In this document: piece after piece, positions 25,583 through 34,900 of the stretch
Position numbering within the stretch: position 1 is the first letter of the stretch
How the letters are laid out: each line of letters starts with the position of its first letter
Source of the DNA: Cryptosporangium minutisporangium
GTDB taxonomy: Bacteria > Actinomycetota > Actinomycetes > Mycobacteriales > Cryptosporangiaceae
Assembly: GCF_039536245.1 (NCBI RefSeq)
Contig: NZ_BAAAYN010000048.1
Span: 1 to 52,467, forward strand
Direction of reading: 5' to 3'
Length of the DNA stretch: 52,467 bases
The notes under the pieces: generated by a model
Database searches by the model: none
Seen by the model: only the letters and a program-made list of their open reading frames with translations
What the model was told of the DNA's origin: nothing
Translations under genes and position numbers: made by a program

Positions 25583-25702
25583 CGGTCCGGGCGTTGGGGC
25601 ATTCGACGCATCCGGGCGTGAACCTCCGTTACGGGGGCGAGCCCGTGCCGGCCGGGGCACGATGCTTCTCCGAGGACGGTCGTCTGCGCTGGGGAGGCCC
25701 CC

Positions 25703-27484
25703 GTGGCGAAGAAGCGTCGGCTCCTGGGTGTTCTGTCCGGAGGCGCGGTGACGGCGTTAGCCCTGGTCGTCGCTGGCCCCGCGACCGCAGCCGCCCCACC
25801 GAAGGCAAGCCCGACCGCAGTCGGACACGGCGGGGCGGTGTCGTCCGTCGACCCGGACGCGACCGCGATCGGCATCGAGGTCCTGCGCCGCGGCGGCAAC
25901 GCGGTCGACGCCGCCGTCGCCACGGCCGCGGCGCTCGGCGTCACCGAGCCGTACTCCGCCGGCATCGGGGGCGGCGGCTTCTTCGTCTTCTACGACGCCA
26001 AGCGCAAGAAGATCAGCACGATCGACGGCCGCGAGACCGCGCCGGCGAGCTTCACGTCGACCGTGTTCACCGAGAACGGCACCCCGATCCCGTTCGCCGA
26101 GGCGGTCACCAGCGGCCTCTCCGTCGGTGTCCCCGGTACGCCGCGGACATGGGACCGTGCGCTCGACGCGTGGGGCACCCGATCGCTGTCCCGGTTACTC
26201 GGGCCCGCGACCGCACTGGCGAGGAAGGGCTTCGTCGTCGACGCGACGTTCCGCGACCAGACCGCCGCCAACGCGGCCCGCTTCGCCGACTTCCCGGCTA
26301 CCCGGAGGTTGTTCCTCCCGGGTGGGCAGCCTCCGGCGGTGGGCACCACGCTGCGCAACCCCGACTTGGCGCGCACGTACGAGCAGCTGGCCCGCGGGGG
26401 CGTGCAGCAGATGTACACCGGCCCGATCGGCGCGGACGTCGTCCGGACCGCGCAGAACCCCCCGGTCGACCCGGCGGCTACCCGGATCGTCCGTAAGGGC
26501 CAGCTGACCATGGCCGACCTGGCCAGGTACACGGCGCCGTTCCGGGCACCGACCCGCACCGGATACCGCGGCCTCGACGTCTACAGCATGGCGCCACCGT
26601 CCTCCGGCGGCACCACCGTCGGCGAGGCGCTCAACATCCTCGAACGGATCGGTCTCCAGGGCGTCGACCCGACGCAGTACCTGCACCGTTACCTGACCGC
26701 CACGACGCTTGCCTTCGCCGATCGCAACCGTTGGGTGGGTGACCCGGCAGCGGTGGACGTGCCGGTCCGGGAGCTGCTCTCCGACCGGTTCGCCGCCACT
26801 CGTGCTTGCCTGTTCGACCCGGCGAGGGCGTTGACCACCCCACAGCCGCCGGGTGATCCGCGCGCGGCCGGCGCGGAGTGCCCGATCCCGGCTGGGGCGC
26901 CGGTCGGCGCGGGTGAGGAGGGACCGTCGACGACGCACCTCACGGTCGCGGACAAGTGGGGGAACGTCGTCGCCTACACGCTCACGATCGAGCAGACCGG
27001 TGGGTCGGGGATCACCGTTCCCGGGCGGGGCTTCCTGCTCAACAACGAGCTCACCGACTTCAACTTCACGCCGGTGACGCCGGGCGTCCCGGACCCCAAC
27101 CTGCCAGGCCCGGGCAAGCGTCCGCGTAGCTCGATGTCGCCCACGATCGTGCTCGACCACGGGAAGCCGCTGCTCGCGCTCGGATCGCCGGGCGGCGCCA
27201 CGATCATCACGACGGTGCTACAGGTGCTGCTCGGTCGGCTGGATCGCGGGTTGACGCTGCCGGCGGCGATCGCGGCTCCCCGCGCGTCCGGACGCAACGG
27301 GGCCGCGGTGGACGCGGAGCCCGGCTTCGACACCACGGCGCTGACCGCGCTCGGGTGGCGGTTCGCGTCGGTGGCGGAGATCGGCGCGGTTGCCGCGGTC
27401 GAGTTCCTGCCCGACGGCCGCGTGCTCGCGGCGGCCGAGCCCACCCGCCGAGGTGGTGGGTCCGCAGCGGTGGTTCGCCGGTAG
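25703..27484 (+). CDS. ggt: Gamma-glutamyltransferase (exported)
   Basis: 593 aa Ntn-hydrolase precursor. An Ala-rich signal peptide is at about residues 1-31. Large-subunit motifs are GGNAVDAAVATAAALGVTEP and GIGGGGFFVFYD. The self-processing and nucleophilic Thr lies in PSTTHLTVADKWGNVV near residue 415, and the small subunit has RPRSSMSPTIV and LGSPGGATIITTVLQ. It cleaves gamma-glutamyl bonds of glutathione-like compounds. In a mycothiol producer the natural substrate may be gamma-glutamyl peptides rather than glutathione. GTG start. Confidence 0.92.
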   Translation: MAKKRRLLGVLSGGAVTALALVVAGPATAAAPPKASPTAVGHGGAVSSVDPDATAIGIEVLRRGGNAVDAAVATAAALGVTEPYSAGIGGGGFFVFYDAKRKKISTIDGRETAPASFTSTVFTENGTPIPFAEAVTSGLSVGVPGTPRTWDRALDAWGTRSLSRLLGPATALARKGFVVDATFRDQTAANAARFADFPATRRLFLPGGQPPAVGTTLRNPDLARTYEQLARGGVQQMYTGPIGADVVRTAQNPPVDPAATRIVRKGQLTMADLARYTAPFRAPTRTGYRGLDVYSMAPPSSGGTTVGEALNILERIGLQGVDPTQYLHRYLTATTLAFADRNRWVGDPAAVDVPVRELLSDRFAATRACLFDPARALTTPQPPGDPRAAGAECPIPAGAPVGAGEEGPSTTHLTVADKWGNVVAYTLTIEQTGGSGITVPGRGFLLNNELTDFNFTPVTPGVPDPNLPGPGKRPRSSMSPTIVLDHGKPLLALGSPGGATIITTVLQVLLGRLDRGLTLPAAIAAPRASGRNGAAVDAEPGFDTTALTALGWRFASVAEIGAVAAVEFLPDGRVLAAAEPTRRGGGSAAVVRR

Positions 27485-27719
27485 TCTCCAGGCGCCCGCC
27501 CTCGCTGTGGTGCTGGTAACTCCCCGCGACGCGACCGCTGTTCACCGTCCATTGACGGCGTTCGCTGCCGTGATCGGCGCCCCTAGTGCAAATTCGGCAT
27601 TCGGTGGGTAACCTGCGGCGCTGCCACCGCCATCTGAGCGAAAGATCCGTTTTGACGGTAATCACTCAGAGTAAAGGCCGGTCGGGCGATACTGGATCGT
27701 GATCGCGGGGCGTGATCTC

Positions 27720-27796
27720 GTTCACCTAATAGCCACTGAGCTGTGCAGAGACGGTTAATTCCGCAACGAACGGAGTTCACCGTGCGTTCATTTAGG
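27720..27796 (+). promoter_or_regulatory. PHO-box direct repeats upstream of pstS
   Basis: Two adjacent 11-nt units, GTTCACCGTGC (27775-27785) and GTTCATTTAGG (27786-27796), match the PhoP direct-repeat unit of Streptomyces. A further unit GTTCACCTAAT is at 27720 and a weaker GTTCACCGTCC at 27540. The region 27485-27896 is otherwise non-coding and relatively AT-rich. It likely makes the pst operon phosphate-regulated. Confidence 0.7.
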
Positions 27797-27896
27797 CCCG
27801 GGGAGCGCGTCACCTTCGCTACCTAGCGTTCCGAACGACCGGCGACAGAAGCCGGCCCCAGAGGTCTGGGCAGTAACCCCTCGGAGGGACCTGAAC

Positions 27897-28991
27897 GTGA
27901 AGCTGCACCGCACTGGCGCCATCGCCGGGATTGCGCTTGCCAGCCTGCTCGCCATTTCCGCCTGTGGTTCCGACAACGTCGACACCGCGAGCTCTGACTC
28001 CAGCGCGAGCAGCAACCCGAACTGTGCCGAGGGCCAGATCTCGGCCTCCGGCTCGTCCGCGCAGAAGACCGCGATGAACGCGTGGACGACCGCGTACGCC
28101 AAGGACTGTGGCGCGCAGATCAACTACGCCGCCACCGGTTCCGGCGCGGGCGTCAAGGAGTTCACCGCCGGCAAGGTCGCGTTCGCCGGCTCGGACTCGG
28201 CGCTGAAGGACGACGAGCAGACCGCGGCCGACGCGCGCTGCAAGACCGGTAAGGCCATCAACATCCCCGGTGTGGCCACCGCGGTCGGGATCGTTTTCAA
28301 CGTCAAGGGCATCGACAAGCTGACGCTCGACCCGGCCACGATCTCGAAGATCTTCCAGGGCCAGATCAAGACCTGGAACGACCCGGCGATCGCCAAGACG
28401 AACTCCGGCGTGACGCTGCCTGCGACCGCGATCTCGGTCGTCTTCCGGTCGAAGGACTCCGGCACCACCGACAACTTCACCAAGTTCCTCGAGGCGCAGA
28501 CCCCGGAGACCTGGAAGCTCGGCACCGGTAAGGGCTGGAAGGGCACCGTCGGCACCGGCGCGCCCGACTCGGCGGGCATCGTCTCCGCGGTGACCGGCAA
28601 GGACGGCTCGGTCTCCTACGTCGACGCCCCCGACGCCAAGAAGAACAGCCTGAAGACCGCCGCGATCGACACCGGCGCCGGCGCCGTCGAGATCTCCGAC
28701 GAGACCGTCGGTAAGGCGATCGCCGCCGCCGAGCAGGACTTCGACGGCAACAACCTGAAGCTCAAGCTCAACTACGGGCTGAAGGAGGCCGGTGCCTACC
28801 CGGCCGTGCTGGTGACCTACCAGATCACCTGCGAGAAGGGCCTCACCGCAGACGAGGCGAAGCTGGCCAAGGGCTTCCTCAGCTACGTGGTCAGCGACGC
28901 CGGGCAGGCCGCCGCGGCGGACGCCGGTTACTCCAAGCTGCCGGCTGAGCTGCTGACCAAGGCTCAGACCGCCGCCGCCGCCATCGCCTGA
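27897..28991 (+). CDS. pstS: Phosphate ABC transporter substrate-binding lipoprotein
   Basis: 364 aa. Signal peptide with lipobox LAISAC (Cys about 24), then a Ser/Asp-rich linker. Phosphate-binding loops are recognisable: ISASGSSAQ, YAATGSGAGVKEF, FAGSDSALK and RSKDSGTTDNF. It captures phosphate outside the membrane and delivers it to PstCA. GTG 27897 has GGAGGGA upstream. PHO-box repeats precede it and a stem-loop follows, which usually lowers expression of the downstream permease genes relative to PstS. Confidence 0.95.
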   Translation: MKLHRTGAIAGIALASLLAISACGSDNVDTASSDSSASSNPNCAEGQISASGSSAQKTAMNAWTTAYAKDCGAQINYAATGSGAGVKEFTAGKVAFAGSDSALKDDEQTAADARCKTGKAINIPGVATAVGIVFNVKGIDKLTLDPATISKIFQGQIKTWNDPAIAKTNSGVTLPATAISVVFRSKDSGTTDNFTKFLEAQTPETWKLGTGKGWKGTVGTGAPDSAGIVSAVTGKDGSVSYVDAPDAKKNSLKTAAIDTGAGAVEISDETVGKAIAAAEQDFDGNNLKLKLNYGLKEAGAYPAVLVTYQITCEKGLTADEAKLAKGFLSYVVSDAGQAAAADAGYSKLPAELLTKAQTAAAAIA

Positions 28992-29022
28992 CAAGTTTTG
29001 CCTGAGTTGTCCGTCGGCCTGG

Positions 29023-29054
29023 GCCGGGTGAGGACCACAGCGTCCTCGCCCGGC
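29023..29054 (+). terminator. Attenuating stem-loop between pstS and pstC
   Basis: GCCGGGTGAGGAC, CACAGC, GTCCTCGCCCGGC; 13 pairs with one G-T wobble. It probably acts as a partial terminator or mRNA stabiliser of the pstS segment. Confidence 0.65.
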
Positions 29055-29121
29055 TCGGGCGTGTGCAGGCCGTCTCTTGCCCCCAGGCCCCCGGGCCGCT
29101 GAAGTCCAGAGGAAGTACGTC

Positions 29122-30156
29122 ATGGCTGACCCCTCCACGAAACCAGCCACCACCACCGTCCCCGCGCCGCCTGAGCGTCGGGCGCCCGCACCGGATAAGT
29201 CCGGTGGCGGCCTCGGTGGGCAGAAGTCGACCCGCGGCGGCGACGCCATCTTCAAGTTCATCTCGACCGGCGCCGGGGCCGTGCTGCTCGCGATCATGGG
29301 TGCGATCGCCGCGTTCCTGATCTACAAGTCGATCGATGCGTTCACGTCGAACGACGGCAACTTCTTCACCGAGAAGACGTGGGCGCCGGACGCGTCCGAG
29401 CCGGGTGGTCCGTCGATATTCGGAATTGCGGCGCTCACGTACCACACGGTCGTCACCGGCATCATCGCGATGGTCATCGCGGTGCCGGTCGCGATCGGCA
29501 TCGCGCTGTTCATCACGTTCTACGCTCCGCGGCGGCTGTCGCAGGGCCTGGCCTACCTGGTCGACCTGCTCGCCGCGGTGCCGTCGGTCGTCTACGGCCT
29601 GTGGGGTCTGTTCTTCCTCGTGCCGAACATGACCGGCCTGACGCTCTTCCTCGACCAGTACCTCGGCTGGATCCCGCTCTTCGACTACCGGCCGGACGAC
29701 ATCCCCGGTAACCGCTCGGACTTCACCGTCGGCGTCGTGCTCGCGGTGATGATCCTGCCGATCGTCGCTGCGATCACGCGCGAGGTGTTCCGCCAGGTCC
29801 CGCCGGCCCACGTGGAGGGGGCGCTGGCGCTGGGGGCCACCCGCTGGGAAATGATCCGGCTCTCGGTACTGCCGTTCGGCCGCGCAGGCATGGTCTCCGC
29901 CGCGATCCTCGGCCTCGGCCGCGCGCTCGGTGAGACGCTCGCCGTCACGATCATCCTGGCCAGCGCCTACAACGTGAGCATCCACATCACCGAGAACGGC
30001 GGCGTCACGTTCGCGTCGAACATCGCGAACAAGTACGACGAGGCCGGCGAGATCGGCACCAGCGCGCTCATCGCGTCCGGTCTCTGCCTGTTCGTCATCA
30101 CGCTGATCGTCAACTCGCTGTCGCAGCTCATCGTGCGTCGCAAGAAGGAGGCCTGA
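29122..30156 (+). CDS. pstC: Phosphate ABC transporter permease PstC
   Basis: 344 aa. A Pro/Lys-rich N-terminal tail is followed by six membrane helices. The ABC permease EAA-type loop is VEGALALGATRWEMIRLSVLP, followed by GLGRALGETLAVT. It forms the membrane channel with PstA. ATG 29122 is preceded by AGAGGAAG. It ends 2 bp before the pstA start, so translation is coupled. Confidence 0.94.
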   Translation: MADPSTKPATTTVPAPPERRAPAPDKSGGGLGGQKSTRGGDAIFKFISTGAGAVLLAIMGAIAAFLIYKSIDAFTSNDGNFFTEKTWAPDASEPGGPSIFGIAALTYHTVVTGIIAMVIAVPVAIGIALFITFYAPRRLSQGLAYLVDLLAAVPSVVYGLWGLFFLVPNMTGLTLFLDQYLGWIPLFDYRPDDIPGNRSDFTVGVVLAVMILPIVAAITREVFRQVPPAHVEGALALGATRWEMIRLSVLPFGRAGMVSAAILGLGRALGETLAVTIILASAYNVSIHITENGGVTFASNIANKYDEAGEIGTSALIASGLCLFVITLIVNSLSQLIVRRKKEA

Positions 30157-30158
30157 TC

Positions 30159-31235
30159 ATGGCTACTCTCCAGGCTTCCCCGTCCGAACTCCGCGAGAGC
30201 AACCTGCGCGGCCAGAAGCTTCCGAACTGGACGCCGTGGGCGATCGGCGCGGGCGCCATCGTGGTCAGCGCGCTGATCTTCGCGGTGACCGGTGACAGCT
30301 TCAACAGGGCCCGGTTCGCGGTGCTGGCCGCGTTGCTGTTCGTCGTCGCGCTGACCGCCGCCAGCTTCGCGGTCGAGGGCCGGCGGCAGGCGACCGACCG
30401 CCTGTTCACGACGTTCGTGTACTCGGCGTTCGTCCTCGCGATCGCCCCGTTGATCTCGATCATCTACTACACGCTGTCCAAGGGCCTGAGCGTCATCGAC
30501 GGCGGGTTCCTGACCCACTCGATGTTCACGATCAGCGAGGACAGCTTCGGCGGTGGCGCGTACCACGCGATCATCGGCACGCTGATCGTCACCGGGATCG
30601 CGACCGTCTTCGCGGTGCCGATCGGGGTACTGACCGCGGTTTACCTGGTCGAGTACGGCGAGGGAAAGAAGTTCGCTCGCCTGGTCAGCTTCTTCGTCGA
30701 CGTGATGACCGGTATCCCGTCGATCGTCGCCGGTCTGTTCATCTTCACGTTCTGGCTGCTCACGCTCGGCTTCCAGAAGTCCGGTTTCGCCGGGGCGCTC
30801 TCGCTGGTCATCCTCATGCTGCCGGTCATCGTCCGGTCCACCGAGGAGATCCTCCGCCTGGTGCCGCACGAACTGCGGGAGGCGTCGTACGCGCTCGGTG
30901 TGCCGAAGTGGAAGACGATCGTTCGGGTCGTGCTGCCGACCGCGTTCAGCGGCATCGTCACCGGCGTCATGCTGGCGATCGCCCGCGCGATGGGTGAGAC
31001 CGCGCCGCTGCTGCTGCTCGTCGGTACCCAGGCGAAGATCAACTTCGACCCGACCTCGGACGCGATGTCGACGCTGCCGACGTTCATCTACTCGCAGCTC
31101 GGCAGCGCGGCCGGTAACGCGGACGCCCCGGGCACGGCCCGTGCGTGGGGTGCGGCGGTCACGCTGATCGCGATCATCATGGTCTTCAACCTGCTCGCCC
31201 GGTTCGTCGGGCGGTTCACCAAGGCCCGCGGCTGA
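30159..31235 (+). CDS. pstA: Phosphate ABC transporter permease PstA
   Basis: 358 aa. There are two extra N-terminal helices (about 25-100) before the six-helix core. The EAA loop is [22 protein letters not shown], followed by [15 protein letters not shown]. It pairs with PstC. A cytosolic N-terminal segment of about 20 residues precedes the first helix. Part of pstSCAB. Confidence 0.94.
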   Translation: MATLQASPSELRESNLRGQKLPNWTPWAIGAGAIVVSALIFAVTGDSFNRARFAVLAALLFVVALTAASFAVEGRRQATDRLFTTFVYSAFVLAIAPLISIIYYTLSKGLSVIDGGFLTHSMFTISEDSFGGGAYHAIIGTLIVTGIATVFAVPIGVLTAVYLVEYGEGKKFARLVSFFVDVMTGIPSIVAGLFIFTFWLLTLGFQKSGFAGALSLVILMLPVIVRSTEEILRLVPHELREASYALGVPKWKTIVRVVLPTAFSGIVTGVMLAIARAMGETAPLLLLVGTQAKINFDPTSDAMSTLPTFIYSQLGSAAGNADAPGTARAWGAAVTLIAIIMVFNLLARFVGRFTKARG

Positions 31236-31285
31236 GTCTCGCCGCCGAGCCAACCCCCGGACGTAACCCGAAAGAGGCACCCGCC

Positions 31286-32062
31286 ATGTCCAAGGCGATC
31301 GAAGTCAAAGACGTCAACATCTACTACGGCAACTTCCTGGCGGTCGAGGGGGTGTCGATGTCGATCGAGCCGCGCTCGGTCACCGCGTTCATCGGCCCGT
31401 CCGGCTGCGGCAAGTCCACCGTGCTCCGCACGCTCAACCGGATGCACGAGGTCATCCCGGGTGCGCGCGTCGAGGGCAAGGTGCTCCTGCAGGGCGAGGA
31501 CATCTACGGCTCCTCGGTCGACCCGGTGAACGTCCGCCGCACGATCGGCATGGTGTTCCAGCGTCCGAACCCGTTCCCGACGATGTCGATCTACGACAAC
31601 GTCATCGCTGGGCTGAAGCTCCAGGGCCGGCAGAAGAAGGGTGCCCTGGACGACACGGTGGAGAAGTCGCTCAAGGGCGCGAACCTCTGGAACGAGGTGA
31701 AGGACCGGCTGAAGAAGCCCGGTGCCGGCCTCTCCGGCGGGCAGCAGCAGCGGCTCTGCATCGCCCGGGCGATCGCGGTCGAGCCGGAGGTCCTACTGAT
31801 GGACGAGCCGTGCTCGGCGCTGGACCCGATCTCGACGCTCGCGATCGAGGACCTGATCCAGCAGCTCAAGACCGACTACACGATCGTCATCGTCACCCAC
31901 AACATGCAGCAGGCCGCGCGGGTCAGCGAGCGGACCGGGTTCTTCAACCTCTCCGCCGTCGGCAAGCCCGGCAAGTTGGTGGAGATGGACGACACCCAGA
32001 AGATCTTCACCAACCCCACTGACAAGCGCACCGAGGACTACATCACTGGTCGCTTCGGCTGA
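31286..32062 (+). CDS. pstB: Phosphate ABC transporter ATPase PstB
   Basis: 258 aa. Walker [11 protein letters not shown]-loop [10 protein letters not shown], signature LSGGQQQRL, Walker [14 protein letters not shown] and switch His in IVTHNMQQA are all present. It energises phosphate uptake. ATG 31286 has AAAGAGG upstream. It ends the transporter operon; a hairpin-rich gap separates it from phoU. Confidence 0.96.
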   Translation: MSKAIEVKDVNIYYGNFLAVEGVSMSIEPRSVTAFIGPSGCGKSTVLRTLNRMHEVIPGARVEGKVLLQGEDIYGSSVDPVNVRRTIGMVFQRPNPFPTMSIYDNVIAGLKLQGRQKKGALDDTVEKSLKGANLWNEVKDRLKKPGAGLSGGQQQRLCIARAIAVEPEVLLMDEPCSALDPISTLAIEDLIQQLKTDYTIVIVTHNMQQAARVSERTGFFNLSAVGKPGKLVEMDDTQKIFTNPTDKRTEDYITGRFG

Positions 32063-32260
32063 CCGGCCTTGCGGTCGCCCCGATACGTCGGGCGACGCGC
32101 GACGGGTCCGGTCCCCGCGCGGGGGCGGGGATCGGGACCCGGCCGGCCGCTACGAGCGGCCTTCCGCCCGACGCAACGGCGGTCGGGCGATCGCACAGTC
32201 GTACCCCGGCGGGACGGACCTCCCGGGGCAGCAGGACATGTTCTGCGAGGAGACATTCCC
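32063..32260 (+). other. Hairpin-rich spacer between pstB and phoU
   Basis: Several inverted repeats are stacked: GTCGCCC...GGGCGAC just after pstB, an imperfect GGTCC-type stem around CCCCGC/GCGGGG, and CGCCCGAC...GTCGGGCG before the phoU start. They probably terminate or attenuate pst transcription. No gene seen. Confidence 0.5.
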
Positions 32261-32914
32261 GTGCGTGAGGAATTCCGCCGCAATCTCGCGGCGGCCGAGG
32301 ACACCCTGGCCGGACTGGCCGAAACTGCGGCCGCGGCGATCGAGCAGGCCACCGTCGCACTCCTGGAAGCCGACCTGGCCGCGGCCGAGCGGTCCCAGGA
32401 GTCCAACCGGGCGTTACGGCAGCGCCTGACCGAGTTGGAGAGCACGGCGTACGACCTGCTCGCGCTGCAGGCGCCGGTGGCATCGGACCTGCGGGTCCTG
32501 GTGACCGTCGTCCGGTTGGGCGCCAACATCGAGCGGATGGGATCGCTGGCCGCGCACATCGCCGAGACCGCCGAGCGGCGCCACCCGGCAGTCGTCATCC
32601 CAGATCTGCTGGTTCCGGTGTTCCGGCAGATGGGCGAGGTGGCACAGCAGATGGCGGTGGACGCCGCGGCGGCGCTGCGGTCGCGGGATACCGCCGACGC
32701 GGCCCGCCTCGAGGCCGAGGACGACACCGTCGACCGCCTGCGCCTGGAGCTGTTCCGCCAGATCGCCGGCGATTGGCCGCACGGCGCCGAAGCGGCGGCC
32801 GACGCAGCGCTGCTGGGTCGCTACTACGAGCGGTTCGCCGACCACGCGGTCGCGATCGCCGACGCGGTGCTGTACCTGGTCACCGGCGTGGCCGTCGAGG
32901 TTGCCGCCGAGTAA
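32261..32914 (+). CDS. phoU: PhoU family phosphate regulator (first paralogue)
   Basis: 217 aa, all-helical with two PhoU repeats. The metal-site motif is seen in the first repeat as APVASDLRVLVTVVRLGANIERMGS and in the second as LLGRYYERFADHAVAIADAVLY. PhoU couples the Pst transporter to phosphate signalling. GTG 32261 has GAGGAGA upstream. A paralogue of the same length follows 125 bp later. Confidence 0.9.
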   Translation: MREEFRRNLAAAEDTLAGLAETAAAAIEQATVALLEADLAAAERSQESNRALRQRLTELESTAYDLLALQAPVASDLRVLVTVVRLGANIERMGSLAAHIAETAERRHPAVVIPDLLVPVFRQMGEVAQQMAVDAAAALRSRDTADAARLEAEDDTVDRLRLELFRQIAGDWPHGAEAAADAALLGRYYERFADHAVAIADAVLYLVTGVAVEVAAE

Positions 32915-32935
32915 TTCCGACCGGTGACGCGTCAT

Positions 32936-32984
32936 TACCCGCGCCCGGTCCGCCATCTTCGGTTCGGCGGACCGGGCGCGGGTA
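32936..32984. terminator. Perfect 19-bp hairpin between the two phoU genes
   Basis: TACCCGCGCCCGGTCCGCC, an 11-nt loop, then the exact complement. It begins 21 bp after the first phoU stop. No T-run, but very stable. Confidence 0.8.
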
Positions 32985-33039
32985 TGTTCGCGGAACCTGT
33001 CGTCCGATACCGGCGTCGGGGCCGGTCGAAGGGTGCCAC

Positions 33040-33702
33040 GTGCGCGAGGGGTTTCACGGTCAGCTGGATGCGATCCGGGGAGCGTTGGCCGACATGACGG
33101 ACACGGCGGCGACCGCGATGGAGCGGGCGACCGTCGCGTTGCTCGGCGCGGACTTGGCCGTCGCCGAGGCGGTCGCCGAGCAGGCGACCCGGTTGGACGC
33201 TGCGCGGCGCGCCGTGGAGGACCAGACGTACGAGGTCCTGGCGTTGCAGCAGCCGGTCGCCAGCGACCTGCGGACGATGGTGATGGCGATCAAGGTCGGT
33301 GGGGACATCCATCGGATGGGGTCGCTCGCCCACCACGTCGCAAAGGTCGCGGTGCGGCGCCATCCCGCCTCTGCGGTGCCGGACCCACTGTTCCCGCTGA
33401 TCCGCCGGATGGGCGAGGTGGCCACCCGGATGGCACAGAGCGCCGGTGCGGTGCTGCACTCCACCGATGCCGCCGACGCCGGGCGGCTCGCGATCGACGA
33501 CGACGCCATGGACGGCCTGCGTCGGACGCTGTTCCGCATGCTGCTGGACAGCTGGCCGTACGGCGTCGAGTCGGCGATCGACGTGGCGTTGCTCGGGCGG
33601 TACTACGAGCGCTTCGCCGATCACGCGGTCTCGATCGCCGACGGTGTCGTTTACCTCGTCACCGGCGAGATGCCCCGCGAACGCGACGAAAAGCTCAGCT
33701 AG
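33040..33702 (+). CDS. PhoU family phosphate regulator (second paralogue)
   Basis: 220 aa with the same architecture as the first: QQPVASDLRTMVMAIKVGGDIHRMGS and LLGRYYERFADHAVSIADGVVY. It is clearly a tandem duplicate that has diverged in the first helices. GTG 33040 has GAAGGGTG upstream. Two PhoU proteins may serve different sensors, as PhoY1/PhoY2 do in mycobacteria, though those are not adjacent. Confidence 0.9.
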   Translation: MREGFHGQLDAIRGALADMTDTAATAMERATVALLGADLAVAEAVAEQATRLDAARRAVEDQTYEVLALQQPVASDLRTMVMAIKVGGDIHRMGSLAHHVAKVAVRRHPASAVPDPLFPLIRRMGEVATRMAQSAGAVLHSTDAADAGRLAIDDDAMDGLRRTLFRMLLDSWPYGVESAIDVALLGRYYERFADHAVSIADGVVYLVTGEMPRERDEKLS

Positions 33703-33828
33703 TACCGCTTGTATTTGGACCGCTCCATCGATGACCTCGACCCGGGAGCCTTCGGGGAGGCGTTCGACATCGCGCAGGGTCCAGACACCGGACGGCGGCT
33801 GGTGCCAGTCATACGGCAGCGCGATCAT
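33703..33828 (-). pseudogene. Truncated N-terminus of a Uma2 (DUF820) endonuclease-like gene
   Basis: ATG 33828 with a good GGAGGA ribosome site begins MIALPYDWHQPPSGVWTL, followed by RDVERLPEGSRVEVIDG. That is the conserved start of Uma2-family proteins, whose EVIDG strand is usually followed by the catalytic domain. Here the similarity stops at about codon 42 and the frame continues only as antisense of phoU2. The remnant suggests a deletion or insertion that joined phoU2 to this gene. Confidence 0.6.
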
Positions 33829-33900
33829 GTCGACTCCTCCTCGCGCCCACGATAACCACGGCGACGCCAATTCAGCGCAACTCGTTGGAATGAGTGGGGT

Positions 33901-34896
33901 TCAGAAGAACAGCGGATGGAGGACGGACTCGAGAGCCGCGGCAACCAGCGCAGCGGCCGGGATCGTGAGAACCCACGCCGTCACGATGTTCGTCGCCACG
34001 CCCCACCGCACCGCCGACAGCCGCTTCGTCGCCCCGACACCCATCACCGACGACGTGATCGTGTGCGTCGTCGAGATCGGCACGTGGAACACGTACGCGG
34101 TCGTGTAGAGCACCGCCGCGGCGGCCGTCTCGGCGGCGAAGCCGCGAGGCGGGTCGAGGTGAATGATCCGGCGGCCGAGCGTCCGCATGATCCGCCACCC
34201 ACCGGCGTAGGTTCCGGCCGCGAGCGCCAACGCGACGATGGTGACCACCCAGAGCGGCACCTCGAAAGTCGTCTGGTAGCCACCGACGACCAGCGCCAGG
34301 ACGATCACACCCATCGTCTTCTGGGCGTCCTGCAGGCCGTGCCCGAGCGCCATCGCACCGGCCGAGACGGTCTGGGCGTACCGGAAGCCCCGGCTCATCT
34401 TCGCCGGGTGTGCCCGCCGGAACGCCCAGAGGATCGCGAGCATCAGCAGGTACCCGAGGCCGAAGCCGACCAGCGGCGAGAAGATCATCGGGACGACGAC
34501 CTTGTCGAAGACGCCGGCCCACTTGACGATCGCGTCGGACGACAGCGCCGCACCGACCAGGCCGCCGATCAACGCGTGCGAGGACGACGAGGGCAGCCCG
34601 AAGTACCAGGTGATGAGGTTCCAGACGATCGCGCCGAAGAGCGCGCTGAACACCAGCAGCAGGCCTTCGCCGCCGGTCGGGGCCGAGACGATGCCCTCGC
34701 CGACGGTCTTGGCGACGTCGGTGCCGAGCAACGCGCCGGCGAAGTTGGCCACCGCGGCCATGATCAGCGCGGCCCTCGGTGTGAGCGCGCGGGTGGAGAC
34801 CGACGTCGCGATCGCGTTCGCTGCGTCGTGGAAACCGTTGGTGTAGTCGAACGCCAGCGCGATGATGATGATCGCGAGGACCGGGAGGATCTCCAC
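33901..34896 (-). CDS. pit: Inorganic phosphate transporter, Pit family
   Basis: 331 aa with about ten helices. Both signature repeats are present: FDYTNGFHDAANAIATSVST near the N-terminus and STTHTITSSVMGVGATKRLS near residue 280, plus GLPSSSSHALIGGL. A low-affinity, proton- or cation-coupled phosphate permease. GTG 34896 lies 4 bp after the DUF47 stop, so the two are one operon, transcribed towards pst. Confidence 0.93.
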   Translation of the reverse strand: MEILPVLAIIIIALAFDYTNGFHDAANAIATSVSTRALTPRAALIMAAVANFAGALLGTDVAKTVGEGIVSAPTGGEGLLLVFSALFGAIVWNLITWYFGLPSSSSHALIGGLVGAALSSDAIVKWAGVFDKVVVPMIFSPLVGFGLGYLLMLAILWAFRRAHPAKMSRGFRYAQTVSAGAMALGHGLQDAQKTMGVIVLALVVGGYQTTFEVPLWVVTIVALALAAGTYAGGWRIMRTLGRRIIHLDPPRGFAAETAAAAVLYTTAYVFHVPISTTHTITSSVMGVGATKRLSAVRWGVATNIVTAWVLTIPAAALVAAALESVLHPLFF

Positions 34897-34900
34897 CGGG

